In this document: in pieces, positions 9,022 through 17,113 of the stretch
Position numbering within the stretch: the first letter of the stretch is position 1
Layout of the letters: every line of letters begins with the position of its first letter
Assembly (NCBI GenBank): GCA_963701265.1
Contig: OY969581.1
Span: 1-64,000 of the forward strand
Direction of reading: 5' to 3'
DNA length: 64,000 nt
Source: VRUE01 sp963701265
Lineage (GTDB): Bacteria > Actinomycetota > Thermoleophilia > Solirubrobacterales > 70-9
Translations under genes and position numbers: made by a program
Notes under the pieces: generated by a model
What the model was told of the DNA's origin: nothing
The model's input: the letters and a program-made list of their open reading frames with translations, nothing else
Database searches by the model: none

Positions 9022-9531
9022 TCAGTTTCCGCAGGCCGAGCCGCGCACGCTGTCGAGCGTCTCGCGCAGCTCGTTTGCCTGGGCGACGCTGAGGTTGGCC
9101 GAGAAGGCGACCTCGAGCTCAGCGATCACGGCCGGGCGCATCTCGGCGAGCAGGTCGCGGCCGGCGGGCGTCAGCGTCGCGTAGCTGACCCGGCGATCGG
9201 TCTCGCAGAAGGTTCGCTCCAGCAGGCCCGCCTTGACCAGGCGGTCGACCAGCTTGGTCAGGCCACCGCGGGTGATCACCAGCGCCTCGGCCAGGTCCCC
9301 CATCTTCATCCGCTCATCGGGCGCCTCGGAGACGGCGGCAAGCACCTCGTACCAGGGCAGCGGCGGGAAGTCGGCGGCGGAGAGCATTTCCTGCAGGCGC
9401 TGGACGATCGCAGCGTGGGTGCGTGTCAGGGCCCCCCAGGCGTCGCCATGGGGGTTTTGTCCGGCGGCGCTCCCCTTCCGGGAAGCGCTGCCCGCTGCTC
9501 TGTCCGCGGTCGCCTGCTCCATCTGTCGCAT
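9022..9531 (-). CDS. MarR-family transcriptional regulator
   Basis: 169 aa from the ATG at 9531, which I prefer because a TTATCT box (9538-9543, minus) sits 6 nt upstream. A TTG at 9558 would add nine residues. The winged helix-turn-helix includes KMGDLAEALVITRGGLTKLVDRLVKAGLLER and the wing ETDRRVSYATLTPAGRDLL. MarR proteins repress neighbouring genes and release DNA when bound by small phenolics or oxidants. Here the divergent YceI/FMN-reductase pair is the obvious target. Two cysteines (in RTFCET and near the C-terminus, SACGN) could be redox-sensitive, which is only inference. Confidence 0.9.
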   Translation of the reverse strand: MRQMEQATADRAAGSASRKGSAAGQNPHGDAWGALTRTHAAIVQRLQEMLSAADFPPLPWYEVLAAVSEAPDERMKMGDLAEALVITRGGLTKLVDRLVKAGLLERTFCETDRRVSYATLTPAGRDLLAEMRPAVIAELEVAFSANLSVAQANELRETLDSVRGSACGN

Positions 9532-9558
9532 GATCGCAGATAAATGTTGTCTCAGCAA

Positions 9559-9622
9559 TAGTTGTATCTACAAGCATTTCTGCTACGATTGTTTCTGCGT
9601 CAATCATTTAGCAAGCAACTAT
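9559..9622. promoter_or_regulatory. Candidate MarR operator region
   Basis: AT-rich intergenic DNA between the divergent MarR and YceI genes. It contains the dyad TTGTATCTACAA at 9562-9573 and a wider inverted pair ATAGTTG (9559-9565) / CAACTAT (9616-9622). Position and symmetry suit a MarR dimer site overlapping the YceI promoter. Binding is inferred. Confidence 0.5.
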
Positions 9623-9639
9623 CGACTTTGGAGGCAGAG

Positions 9640-10191
9640 ATGAGCACGCAGACGGTCGCCCAGCAGGTCCCGACAGGCACATACGCGGTGGACCCGGTCC
9701 ACTCCTCGATCAACTTCGCCATCACCCACAACGGCGTGGCGACCTTTCGCAGCGGCTTCGACTCCTACGAGGCGCGGCTGAGCGGCGGCGAGGCGCCGAA
9801 GCTCGAGGGCACGGTCGATGTCGCCAGCGTCAAGATCGACGAGGAGCAGCTCAAGGGCCACCTCCTCTCCCCCGATTTCTTCGACGCCACTCGCTACCCG
9901 CAGTTGCGCTTCAGCTCCAGCGAGCTCAGCGTCGCCGACGACGGCGCGGTGACGTTGCGCGGCGAGCTCGAGATCCGCGGTGAGACGCGCGAGGTCGAGG
10001 CGAGCGGCAAGTTCGGCCAGCTAGGCGCCGACCTCGCCGGCAACGCCCGCGTCGGCCTCTCGGTCGCGGCGGCGGTCGACCGCCGCAACTTCGGGCTCGA
10101 CTGGAACGCCGAGCTGCCCAGCGGCGGCGAGGTCCTCGACTACGAGGTAGCGATCGCGGTCGAGCTCGAGCTGGTCGAGGAGGCCGAGTAG
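9640..10191 (+). CDS. YceI family lipid-binding-like protein
   Basis: 183 aa. The YceI lipocalin-like beta barrel is recognised by YAVDPVHSSINFAITHNGVATFRSGF, then SPDFFDATRYPQLRFSS and the RNNFGLDW-like end (DRRNFGLDWN). YceI proteins bind polyisoprenoids or amides in a hydrophobic tunnel. No signal peptide is visible, so this one is probably cytoplasmic, as is common in actinobacteria. The start is the ATG with GGAGG 6 nt upstream. It is followed 2 nt later by an FMN reductase and faces a MarR gene. This trio is often seen in actinobacterial stress loci. Confidence 0.9.
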   Translation: MSTQTVAQQVPTGTYAVDPVHSSINFAITHNGVATFRSGFDSYEARLSGGEAPKLEGTVDVASVKIDEEQLKGHLLSPDFFDATRYPQLRFSSSELSVADDGAVTLRGELEIRGETREVEASGKFGQLGADLAGNARVGLSVAAAVDRRNFGLDWNAELPSGGEVLDYEVAIAVELELVEEAE

Positions 10192-10193
10192 CG

Positions 10194-10754
10194 ATGCGGG
10201 TGCTGGGCATCTCCGGCAGCCTGCGCAGCGGCTCGCTCAACAGTGCCCTGCTGCGGGCGGCCGCCGAGCGGCTGCCCGCCGGGGCCGAGCTGGTCGAGTT
10301 CGAGCGCCTGGGCGAGGTCCCGCCCTACGACGAGGACATCGAACTGGAGGGAACCCCGGCCGTGGTCGAGGAGCTGCGCGAGGCGGTGCGCGGCGCCGAC
10401 GCGGTCCTGATCGCGACCCCCGAGTACAACCACTCGATCCCGGGGCAGCTCAAGAACGCCCTCGACTGGGTCTCCCGCCCAGCCGGCAAGAGCGCCCTCA
10501 ACGGCAAGCCGGCTGCAGCGATCGGCGCCTCCACCGGCATGTTCGGGGCCGTCTGGGCCCAAGCCGAGCTGCGCAAGGTCCTTGGCGCCATGGGCGGCCG
10601 CGTGGTCGAGGCCGAGCTCCCCATCGGTCACGCAAAGGATCAACTCGTCGGCGACCACCTCGAGCTCTCCCCCCAACAGTCCGAGCAGCTGGAGGAGATT
10701 CTCGCCGAGCTGATCTCCCAGGCCGAGATCGAGGCCGGGCTGGTCGCGGCCTGA
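10194..10754 (+). CDS. NADPH-dependent FMN reductase
   Basis: 186 aa flavodoxin-like fold. The FMN phosphate loop is GSLRSGSLNSALL (8-20), and ATPEYNHSIPGQLKNALDW (from about 74) is the family signature. Such enzymes reduce FMN, quinones, azo dyes or chromate with NADPH. It starts two bases after the YceI stop and is probably co-transcribed under the divergent MarR regulator. That suggests a role against quinone or electrophile stress; the physiological substrate is unknown. The stop lies 2 bp before hairpin repeat copy B. Confidence 0.92.
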   Translation: MRVLGISGSLRSGSLNSALLRAAAERLPAGAELVEFERLGEVPPYDEDIELEGTPAVVEELREAVRGADAVLIATPEYNHSIPGQLKNALDWVSRPAGKSALNGKPAAAIGASTGMFGAVWAQAELRKVLGAMGGRVVEAELPIGHAKDQLVGDHLELSPQQSEQLEEILAELISQAEIEAGLVAA

Positions 10755-10756
10755 CC

Positions 10757-10806
10757 GTTCCGGTGCGCTTTATGTGGCTATAGGCCACAAAAGGCGCACC
10801 GGAAGC
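10757..10806. repeat. 50-bp hairpin repeat, copy B
   Basis: An inverted repeat between two convergent genes. The outer stem is TTCCGGTGCGC/GCGCACCGGAA, then TTTATGTGGC against GCCACAAAA, with a TATAG loop. It is a second copy of the element at 704-753, and here the inner stem is perfectly complementary. On either strand the hairpin could end transcription, although no run of T follows. Confidence 0.82.
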
Positions 10807-10814
10807 CTGGCGGC

Positions 10815-11516
10815 TCAGGCAGCCGGCAGGGCGAAGAAGGCGACGGCGGCGAAGTGGGCGGCGGCGGCGGCGATGACGAGCAGGTGGAAGACCTCGTGGT
10901 AGCCGAAGACCCTCGGATTTGGGTTGGGGCGTTGGGTCGCGTAGACCACCGCACCCGCTGTGTAGAGGAGGCCGCCGGCGGCGACGAGCAGGGTGCCGGT
11001 CGTCCCCATCGAGCCCCAGAGCTCGGGGAAGGAGATGACGGCGACCCAGCCCAAGGACAGGTAGATCAGCGCCGCGACCCACTTCGGGTGTTCGATCCAG
11101 ACCATCTCAACGATTGCGCCGGCGATCGCGCCGATCCAGACGACGACCAGGATCGCATCGGCGAGGGGGCCATCGAGGACGAGCAGGGCGAAGGGCGTGT
11201 AGGTGCCGGCGATGAGGAAGAAGATCATCGAGTGATCGAGGCGGCGCATCCAGCGGCGCACGTTGGGCCGGGTCCAGTTGACCCGGTGGTAGAGGGCGCT
11301 GGTGCCGAGCAGGGCCGAGAGGCTGACGGCGTAGATCGCCACGGCGAGCGTCGCCTCCGGCGTCTTGGCGGCGATGATCAGCCCGGCGCCGAGGAAGAGC
11401 GAGATGAAGAAGGCCCACTCGTGCGAGACGCCGCGCAGCTTCGGCTTGACCGCGGCGAGCGCGTCGCTCGCTCGCTCGCTCATCCGTTCCGCGCCCCCGC
11501 GCAGGTCGTCGACCAT
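10815..11516 (-). CDS. Hemolysin III / YqfA-type (PAQR superfamily) membrane protein
   Basis: 233 aa with seven predicted transmembrane helices. The family marks are SALYHRVNW after helix 2, RRLDHSMIFFLIAGTYTPF in the middle and YHEVFHLLVIAAAAAHF near the end. The conserved H, D and HxxxH residues form a putative metal site like that of adiponectin-receptor hydrolases. The bacterial role is unsettled (membrane homeostasis is proposed), and haemolysis should not be assumed. A TACCCT box (11523-11528, minus) 6 nt before the ATG predicts a leaderless transcript. Confidence 0.92.
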   Translation of the reverse strand: MVDDLRGGAERMSERASDALAAVKPKLRGVSHEWAFFISLFLGAGLIIAAKTPEATLAVAIYAVSLSALLGTSALYHRVNWTRPNVRRWMRRLDHSMIFFLIAGTYTPFALLVLDGPLADAILVVVWIGAIAGAIVEMVWIEHPKWVAALIYLSLGWVAVISFPELWGSMGTTGTLLVAAGGLLYTAGAVVYATQRPNPNPRVFGYHEVFHLLVIAAAAAHFAAVAFFALPAA

Positions 11517-11685
11517 GTACCCAGGGTACTCCGACTTTGTGCCGAGATTGCGGAATTGCCACCATGTAGGAACGGCGCGACCGGCGAATCAAGTTCCTTA
11601 TTTGCGCTTTTCGCCACTTTTCCGTCTGAGGCTTTAGCGATCCTGCTGTGTTACCCCTGAAAGTCGCTGCGAGAGGAGAAGTTTG

Positions 11686-14466
11686 ATGTCCCAGACCGCC
11701 ACCAGTGCCCCGAAGAACGGTCTAAAGGGCCTCGCGATCGAGCGCCGTTTTTCCTCTCCAGGGACCCATCCCTTCGATGAGATCGAGTGGGAAGTGCGCG
11801 ATGCGGTGATCGGCAACCCCGAGAGCCCGGCCTTCGAGCAGCGCGGGGTCGAGTTCCCCAAGAGCTGGTCGCAGAACGCGACCAACATCGTCGCCCAGAA
11901 GTACTTCCGCGGGCAGCTCGGCAGCGACAAGAGGGAGTCCTCGGTCAAACAGATGATCGGTCGCGTCGCCGGCACGATCGCCGGGTGGGGGCGCACCGGC
12001 GGCTACTTCACCTCAGACGAGGACGCCGAGGCCTTCGAAGCGGAGCTGACCTCGATCCTGCTCAACCAGAAGGCGGCCTTCAACTCGCCGGTCTGGTTCA
12101 ACGTCGGCTTCGAGGAGACGCCGCAGTGCTCGGCCTGCTTCATCCTCAGCGTCGAAGACAACATGGACTCGATCCTGGGCTGGAACACCAAGGAGGGCAA
12201 GATCTTCCGCGGCGGCTCGGGCTCTGGGATCAACCTCTCCAACATCCGCGGCTCGATGGAGCAGCTGGCCAAGGGCGGCACGGCGAGCGGGCCGGTCAGC
12301 TTCATGCGCGGCGCCGACTCCTGGGCCGGCACGATCAAGTCCGGCGGCAAGACGCGGCGGGCGGCGAAGATGGTCGTGCTCGACGTCGACCACCCGGACA
12401 TCGAGCACTTCATCTGGTGCAAGGCCGACGAGGAGAAGAAGGCCGAGGCGCTGCGCGACGCCGGCTTCGACATGTCGATCGACGGCGAGGGCTTCACCTC
12501 GATCCAGTACCAGAACGCCAACAACTCGGTGCGGGTCAGCGACGACTTCATGGAGGCGGTCGAGGCCGGCGAGGACTGGCAGCTGACCGCGCGCACCGAC
12601 GGCTCGACCGTGAAGACGCTGGACGCGCGTGAGCTGATGAACCAGATCGCCGACGCCGCCTGGCGCTGTGCCGATCCCGGCGTGCAGTACGACACGATCA
12701 TCAACCGCTGGCACACCTGCCCCGAGTCGGGCCGGATCAACGCCTCCAACCCCTGCAGCGAGTACATGCACGTCGACGACTCGGCCTGCAACCTGGCCTC
12801 GCTCAACTTGATGAAATTCCGCCGTGAGGACGGCAGCTTCGACGTCGAGGACTTCGAGCACGCGGTGGACATCGTCTTCCTCGCCCAGGAGATCGTCGTC
12901 GGCTTCTCCAGCTACCCGACCGAGGAGATCACCGAGAACGCCAATCGCTTCCGCCAGCTCGGGCTCGGCTACGCCAACCTCGGCGCCCTGCTGATGTCCG
13001 ACGGCCTCCCTTACGACTCGACCGCGGGCCGCAACGTCGCCGCCGCGATCACGGCGCTGATGACCGGTCGCGCCTACCGCCAGTCGGCGCTGATCGCCGC
13101 CGGGGCGACCGGGCCCTACGAGGAGTACGAGAAGAACCGCGACGCCCACAACGGCGTGATGCGGATGCACCGCGACGCCTCCTACGACGTCGACGCGACC
13201 GGGATCAAGGGCGAGCTGCTCGAGGCCGCCCAGCGCTCCTGGGATGAAGCGGTCGAGTTCGGCGAGGAGCACGGCTACCGCAACGCGCAGGCGACGGTGC
13301 TGGCCCCGACCGGGACGATCAGCTTCCTGATGGACTGCGACACGACCGGGATCGAGCCCGACTTCTCCCTGGTCAAGTTCAAGGAGCTGGTCGGCGGCGG
13401 CCAGATGACGATCACCAACCGCTCGGTGCCCCTGGCGCTGCGCACGCTCGGCTACGCCGAGCCGCAGGTCGAGCAGATCACCGCCTACATCACCGAGAAC
13501 AGCACGATCGTCGGCGCGCCCGACCTCAAGGACGAGCACCTGCCGGTCTTCGACGTCGCGGTCGGCGAGCGGGCGATCACCCATACCGGCCACATCGACA
13601 TGATGGCCGCGACGCAGCCCTTCATCTCGGGCGCGATCTCAAAGACGGTCAACCTGCCGCAGACGGCGACGATCGAGGACATCGCCGACGCCTACACGCG
13701 CGGCTGGAAGGGCGGCCTCAAGGCGCTGGCGATCTACCGCGACGGCTCGAAGACGGCGCAGGCGCTGCGCACCGACGCCCAGGAGGAAAAGGGCGCCGAG
13801 GAGACCGTTGCGCTGCCGCCGGAGCGCAAGCGCATGCCGCGCGAGCGCGAGTCGATCACCCACAAGTTCTCGATCGCCGGCCACGAGGGCTACATCACCG
13901 CCGGCAAGTACGACGATGGCACCATCGGCGAGATCTTCCTCACCGACATCGGCAAGGAGGGCTCGACCATGCGCGGGCTGCTCAACGCCTTCGCCACGGC
14001 GATCTCACTTGGCCTGCAGTACGGCGTCCCGCTCGAAGACTTCGTGCGCAAGTTCAGCTACATGCGCTTCGAGCCGGAGGGCATCACCGGCAACCCGGAG
14101 ATTCCCTTCGCCAAGTCGATGCCCGACTACATCATGCGCTGGCTCGGCAGCCGCTTCATCGACGACATCGACGTGCTCGAGGATCTCGGCATCCTCACTC
14201 CGGAGGTGCGTGCCAAGCGCGATGCCGAGACAACTCAGCTCGGCCTCGGCATCGACACCAGCGGCGGCACCGCCGGCCCGGCCAACGGTGGCAACGGCAA
14301 GTCCAAGCCGGCCTCCTCGGCCTTCACCGAAACGCCCCCGGTGGTTCCGGCCAAGATGTCCGGCCTCGACCTCGGCCCCGCCTGCGAGCAGTGCGGCGGC
14401 ATGATGCAGCGCACCGGCTCTTGCTACACCTGCAGCAGCTGCGGCAACAACACCGGTTGCGGCTGA
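11686..14466 (+). CDS. nrdJ: Vitamin B12-dependent (class II) ribonucleoside-diphosphate reductase
   Basis: 926 aa. It makes deoxyribonucleotides using adenosylcobalamin to generate the thiyl radical, so it works with or without oxygen. AFNSPVWFNVG, the cysteine in CSACFIL, GSGSGINLSNIR and the finger-loop NPCSEYM are class II/I catalytic-barrel signatures. ATVLAPTGTISFLMDCDTTG is the conserved barrel stretch. The C-terminus ends in a cysteine cluster (CEQCGG...CYTCSSCGNNTGC) that probably passes electrons from thioredoxin and may bind zinc. I use the ATG at 11686 because GAGAGGAG lies 7 nt upstream; a TTG one codon earlier is less likely. No cobalamin riboswitch or NrdR box is evident upstream. 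Confidence 0.95.
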   Translation: MSQTATSAPKNGLKGLAIERRFSSPGTHPFDEIEWEVRDAVIGNPESPAFEQRGVEFPKSWSQNATNIVAQKYFRGQLGSDKRESSVKQMIGRVAGTIAGWGRTGGYFTSDEDAEAFEAELTSILLNQKAAFNSPVWFNVGFEETPQCSACFILSVEDNMDSILGWNTKEGKIFRGGSGSGINLSNIRGSMEQLAKGGTASGPVSFMRGADSWAGTIKSGGKTRRAAKMVVLDVDHPDIEHFIWCKADEEKKAEALRDAGFDMSIDGEGFTSIQYQNANNSVRVSDDFMEAVEAGEDWQLTARTDGSTVKTLDARELMNQIADAAWRCADPGVQYDTIINRWHTCPESGRINASNPCSEYMHVDDSACNLASLNLMKFRREDGSFDVEDFEHAVDIVFLAQEIVVGFSSYPTEEITENANRFRQLGLGYANLGALLMSDGLPYDSTAGRNVAAAITALMTGRAYRQSALIAAGATGPYEEYEKNRDAHNGVMRMHRDASYDVDATGIKGELLEAAQRSWDEAVEFGEEHGYRNAQATVLAPTGTISFLMDCDTTGIEPDFSLVKFKELVGGGQMTITNRSVPLALRTLGYAEPQVEQITAYITENSTIVGAPDLKDEHLPVFDVAVGERAITHTGHIDMMAATQPFISGAISKTVNLPQTATIEDIADAYTRGWKGGLKALAIYRDGSKTAQALRTDAQEEKGAEETVALPPERKRMPRERESITHKFSIAGHEGYITAGKYDDGTIGEIFLTDIGKEGSTMRGLLNAFATAISLGLQYGVPLEDFVRKFSYMRFEPEGITGNPEIPFAKSMPDYIMRWLGSRFIDDIDVLEDLGILTPEVRAKRDAETTQLGLGIDTSGGTAGPANGGNGKSKPASSAFTETPPVVPAKMSGLDLGPACEQCGGMMQRTGSCYTCSSCGNNTGCG

Positions 14467-14518
14467 GGGCGTATAACTGGCACATGGCTGCACCCACGCT
14501 TAGTTCTACGCCCTCAGC
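14462..14518. terminator. Hairpin overlapping the nrdJ stop codon
   Basis: Arms GCTGAGGGCGTATAACT (14462-14478) and AGTTCTACGCCCTCAGC (14502-14518) pair at 16 of 17 positions around a 23-nt loop. The first arm contains the nrdJ TGA. It probably ends the nrdJ message, or protects its 3' end, and also faces the convergent gene. Confidence 0.75.
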
Positions 14519-14530
14519 ATCTGTGTCTTC

Positions 14531-15211
14531 TTAATTCAGGGAGTATTTTTTGCCGGCGAATTTGCCGACGAGTTTCACAGCGGTGTTACCGCCGCTCCAT
14601 TCAGCGGGTTCTCCGTTGAAGGTCACGCCCGGCAGTTTGAGTTCTTTTTCTTCCGTTGCCGTGATGTCTTCCATCGTATGTTCGGCCGCTTCCGTCGTCG
14701 CGTTTCCGAACCTGACCGCCGTTTCGCCTTTAATTTCCACTTCTTCCGGAAGGGTGCAGAACACACCACCGAAGAAGAACCTCTCAGTGACTGTTAATAC
14801 CCAGTAGTGAAATTTCCCAAATAAAACCACCAAATATAATTCGCTAGATAATAATAATCCCGAGTTGAGCCCTTTGACCAGATCTTCTTCGGTTGGGTAA
14901 ATCGAACACGATTCCCAGCCGATGGGTTTGCAGGTGTGGCGCACTAAGTGGTGTTCCGCGTGAGCGAGGGTAGGAAAGTTTCTGAATGTTGCTTTTAATA
15001 ATGTGCTGCCGCATTCGATTGTCAATTTGAGCGCGGGCACCGAGAGTTTGCTTGCACCACCGGTTCCTTCTGCTTCGGCGACTTCGCCTTCTTTCAGGAC
15101 TTTTCCTTCGACCCTGAATTCTTTTTCGGCCTGTGCTCCCGCGGCCGTCACCGCCATCAAACTCAGTGCCGCAAGCACGACAAGGGCCAGTACCTCAATG
15201 TTTCGTCTCAT
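14531..15211 (-). CDS. Secreted protein of unknown function, AT-rich
   Basis: 226 aa from the ATG at 15211, chosen because AAGGAG lies 7 nt upstream. An upstream ATG at 15256 would add 15 residues without a ribosome site. A clear Sec signal peptide (MRRNIEVLALVVLAALSLMA...AQA) precedes a predicted beta-rich domain with five or so cysteines (IECGS, HTCKP, ESCSI, VFCTLP). The ending KKYSLN resembles small secreted paralogues I associate with Solirubrobacterales, but no function is known to me. The gene is visibly AT-richer than its neighbours (runs such as TTTTTT and AATATAATT). That suggests recent acquisition or relaxed selection. Confidence 0.75.
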   Translation of the reverse strand: MRRNIEVLALVVLAALSLMAVTAAGAQAEKEFRVEGKVLKEGEVAEAEGTGGASKLSVPALKLTIECGSTLLKATFRNFPTLAHAEHHLVRHTCKPIGWESCSIYPTEEDLVKGLNSGLLLSSELYLVVLFGKFHYWVLTVTERFFFGGVFCTLPEEVEIKGETAVRFGNATTEAAEHTMEDITATEEKELKLPGVTFNGEPAEWSGGNTAVKLVGKFAGKKYSLN

Positions 15212-15377
15212 GCTGATGCTCCTTTCACTCGATGTGTATGAGCGTCGGCGCACCATCCCCGGTACCGAACGATCACCCTCTCCCAGGCAAAGCTTCCTGT
15301 CAAGTATTTTTTAGTAAATCTTTGGAGTCGCTGGATTCGGTTGAAGCAGGCAACCCGACAATGGGCTGAGCGACTCG

Positions 15378-16718
15378 TCAGCTGAGAATGACCTCGGCGT
15401 CGTGGCGCGGGGTCTCGGTGATCGCGCGGCGGAAGACTCGCTCGGGCTTGGGGTTGGCCGGGCGGATCTGGTGGCGCTTGACTAGCTCCTTTAGGACCAC
15501 GGCCATCTCGAACTGGGCGAAGGAGGCGCCGAGGCAGCGGCGCACGCCGCCGCCGAAGGGGATCCAGGTGTAGGTGCCGGGCGGGTTGTCGAGGAAGCGC
15601 TCGGGCAGGAAGCGCTGCGGCTCGGGGTAGATCTCGGGATTGCGGTGAACGAGGTAGACCGAGGGCGCGACCGAGACGCCGGCGGGCAGCTCGTAGCCGC
15701 CAATCTCGACCGGCTCGGTGAGCTTGCGCAGGACGATCGAGATCACCGGACGCAGGCGCAGCGTCTCCTGGATCGTCGCGGTCAAGTACTCCTCGCGGCC
15801 GGCGAGCACATCGGCGCGCAGGCGCTCGAGCTTGTCCGGGTTGCGGCTGAGGCGCTCGATCGCCCAGGCGAGCGAGGTCGCGGTCGTCTCGTGGCCGGCG
15901 ACCAGCAGGGTGAGCAGCTCGTCGCGCATCTCACCGTCGCGCATCGGGCTGCCGTCCTCGTGGCGGGCGGCGATCAGCATCGAGAGCACGTCGTCGCGCT
16001 CCTCAACGTCCTCGGCCCGACGGCGGTCGGCGATCTCGCGGTAGATCAACTCGTCCACCCGCTCGATGCGGCGGCGGAAGGGACCGAACCTGCGGGCGCG
16101 GTTGGGCCCGACCAGGAGCAGGGGAAGCAGGATCTTGGGATCGGTGGTGAGGTCGAGGAAGTCGCGCAGCGCCGCCCGCAGCTCGCCCATCCGCTCGCCC
16201 TCGCGGACGCCGAAGACCGTCTGCAGGATGATCTCCAGGGTTATCGCCTGCATCCGCGGCCGCAGCTTGTACGGGGTGGCGGTGGGCCAGGTCCCGATCT
16301 CGCGCTCGGTGATCTCACTCATCGTCTGCTCGTAGCCCTGCATGCGCGCACCGTGGAAGGGTGGCAACAGCAGCTTGCGCTGGCTCATGTGCGGCTTCTC
16401 GTCGAGGACGAGGACCGAGCTCTTGCCGAGGACCGGCTCGAGGATCTGGTTGCCCTCGCCGGCGTGGAAGACCTTGGGGTCGCCGGTGAAGACCTGTTTG
16501 ACCGCGGCGGGGTCGGCGAGGATCACCCAGGTCCCCTCATAGGCGATGCGGAGCGCGAACATGTCGCCGTAGCGGTCCTGGCAGGCGTAGAGCATGCGGC
16601 GCGCCTGGCGCGACCAGATCGCGGTCTGGATCGGCCTCACCAGCGGCGGGCTGGGCGGCAGCCGTCGCTCCGGCACCCCCTGGAAGGGCCGCGGAGCGGT
16701 TGTCGTCGCTGCCTCCAT
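15378..16718 (-). CDS. Cytochrome P450
   Basis: 446 aa, soluble class I-type P450. The I-helix oxygen-binding motif is AGHETTATS, the K-helix ExxR is ETLRLRP, and the heme loop is FGGGVRRCLGA with ligand C395. PERFLDNPPGTYTWIPFGGG is the meander region. It most resembles actinobacterial P450s of the CYP138/CYP110 style, whose substrates are often fatty acids or terpenoids. No ferredoxin or reductase gene is adjacent, so redox partners come from elsewhere. A TAGCCT box is 13 nt before the ATG. The substrate is unknown. Confidence 0.93.
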   Translation of the reverse strand: MEAATTTAPRPFQGVPERRLPPSPPLVRPIQTAIWSRQARRMLYACQDRYGDMFALRIAYEGTWVILADPAAVKQVFTGDPKVFHAGEGNQILEPVLGKSSVLVLDEKPHMSQRKLLLPPFHGARMQGYEQTMSEITEREIGTWPTATPYKLRPRMQAITLEIILQTVFGVREGERMGELRAALRDFLDLTTDPKILLPLLLVGPNRARRFGPFRRRIERVDELIYREIADRRRAEDVEERDDVLSMLIAARHEDGSPMRDGEMRDELLTLLVAGHETTATSLAWAIERLSRNPDKLERLRADVLAGREEYLTATIQETLRLRPVISIVLRKLTEPVEIGGYELPAGVSVAPSVYLVHRNPEIYPEPQRFLPERFLDNPPGTYTWIPFGGGVRRCLGASFAQFEMAVVLKELVKRHQIRPANPKPERVFRRAITETPRHDAEVILS

Positions 16719-16792
16719 CGTGCCTGTCTTCAGGCTAGGGGACCGCGGGGGCGGACATGTGAGATCCGTCTCAGACGGTCAAACCGATGGAG

Positions 16793-17020
16793 CTACGGGT
16801 TGCTCTCGCAGGCGATGCCGTCGTGATCTGCATCGAGCCGGTGCGGATCGCGGTTTGGGTTGTGCCGGTTGAAAAAGCGCTGGGCCGCCGCCTGGGTGGG
16901 GAAATCGGCGCAGTCACGGTCGCGGAAAGCGGCGGCAGGCTGGGCTGTCGTGGCCAGGGCGGCGACGGCGACGGCGAGAGTGGGAACGACGAGACGAAGA
17001 CGGCCGATGGCTAAGCGCAT
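16793..17020 (-). CDS. Small secreted excalibur-domain protein
   Basis: 75 aa from the ATG at 17020, chosen because AGGAGG lies just upstream; longer in-frame starts give a non-signal N-terminus. A Sec signal peptide (MRLAIGRLRLVVPTLAVAVAALATTAQPAAA) leads into an excalibur domain. That domain begins FRDRDCADFPTQAAAQRFF and ends with the calcium-binding-like loop DADHDGIACE. Excalibur domains sit outside the cell and are thought to bind Ca2+; this one is a lone domain. It is transcribed divergently from the esterase. Confidence 0.87.
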   Translation of the reverse strand: MRLAIGRLRLVVPTLAVAVAALATTAQPAAAFRDRDCADFPTQAAAQRFFNRHNPNRDPHRLDADHDGIACESNP

Positions 17021-17113
17021 GTTCCTCCTAAAGTCATCAGTACTCAGAGTTCGAGAAGCATAGTGCTCATATCGGTACGCGTTTGGTTTGCGACGATCGC
17101 GTACCCTCTGCGC

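Noticed and set aside
10815..11516. Calling the hemolysin-III protein a toxin
   Set aside because: The family name is historical; the seven-helix PAQR-like fold with a metal site indicates a membrane housekeeping enzyme.
11517..11685. Possible cobalamin riboswitch before nrdJ
   Set aside because: A GCCACT string is present but the rest of the B12-box and helix pattern is missing and the region is short.
16720..16790. CCGTCT/AGACGG hairpin near the P450 start
   Set aside because: Only six base pairs with no room for a loop; not a credible terminator.
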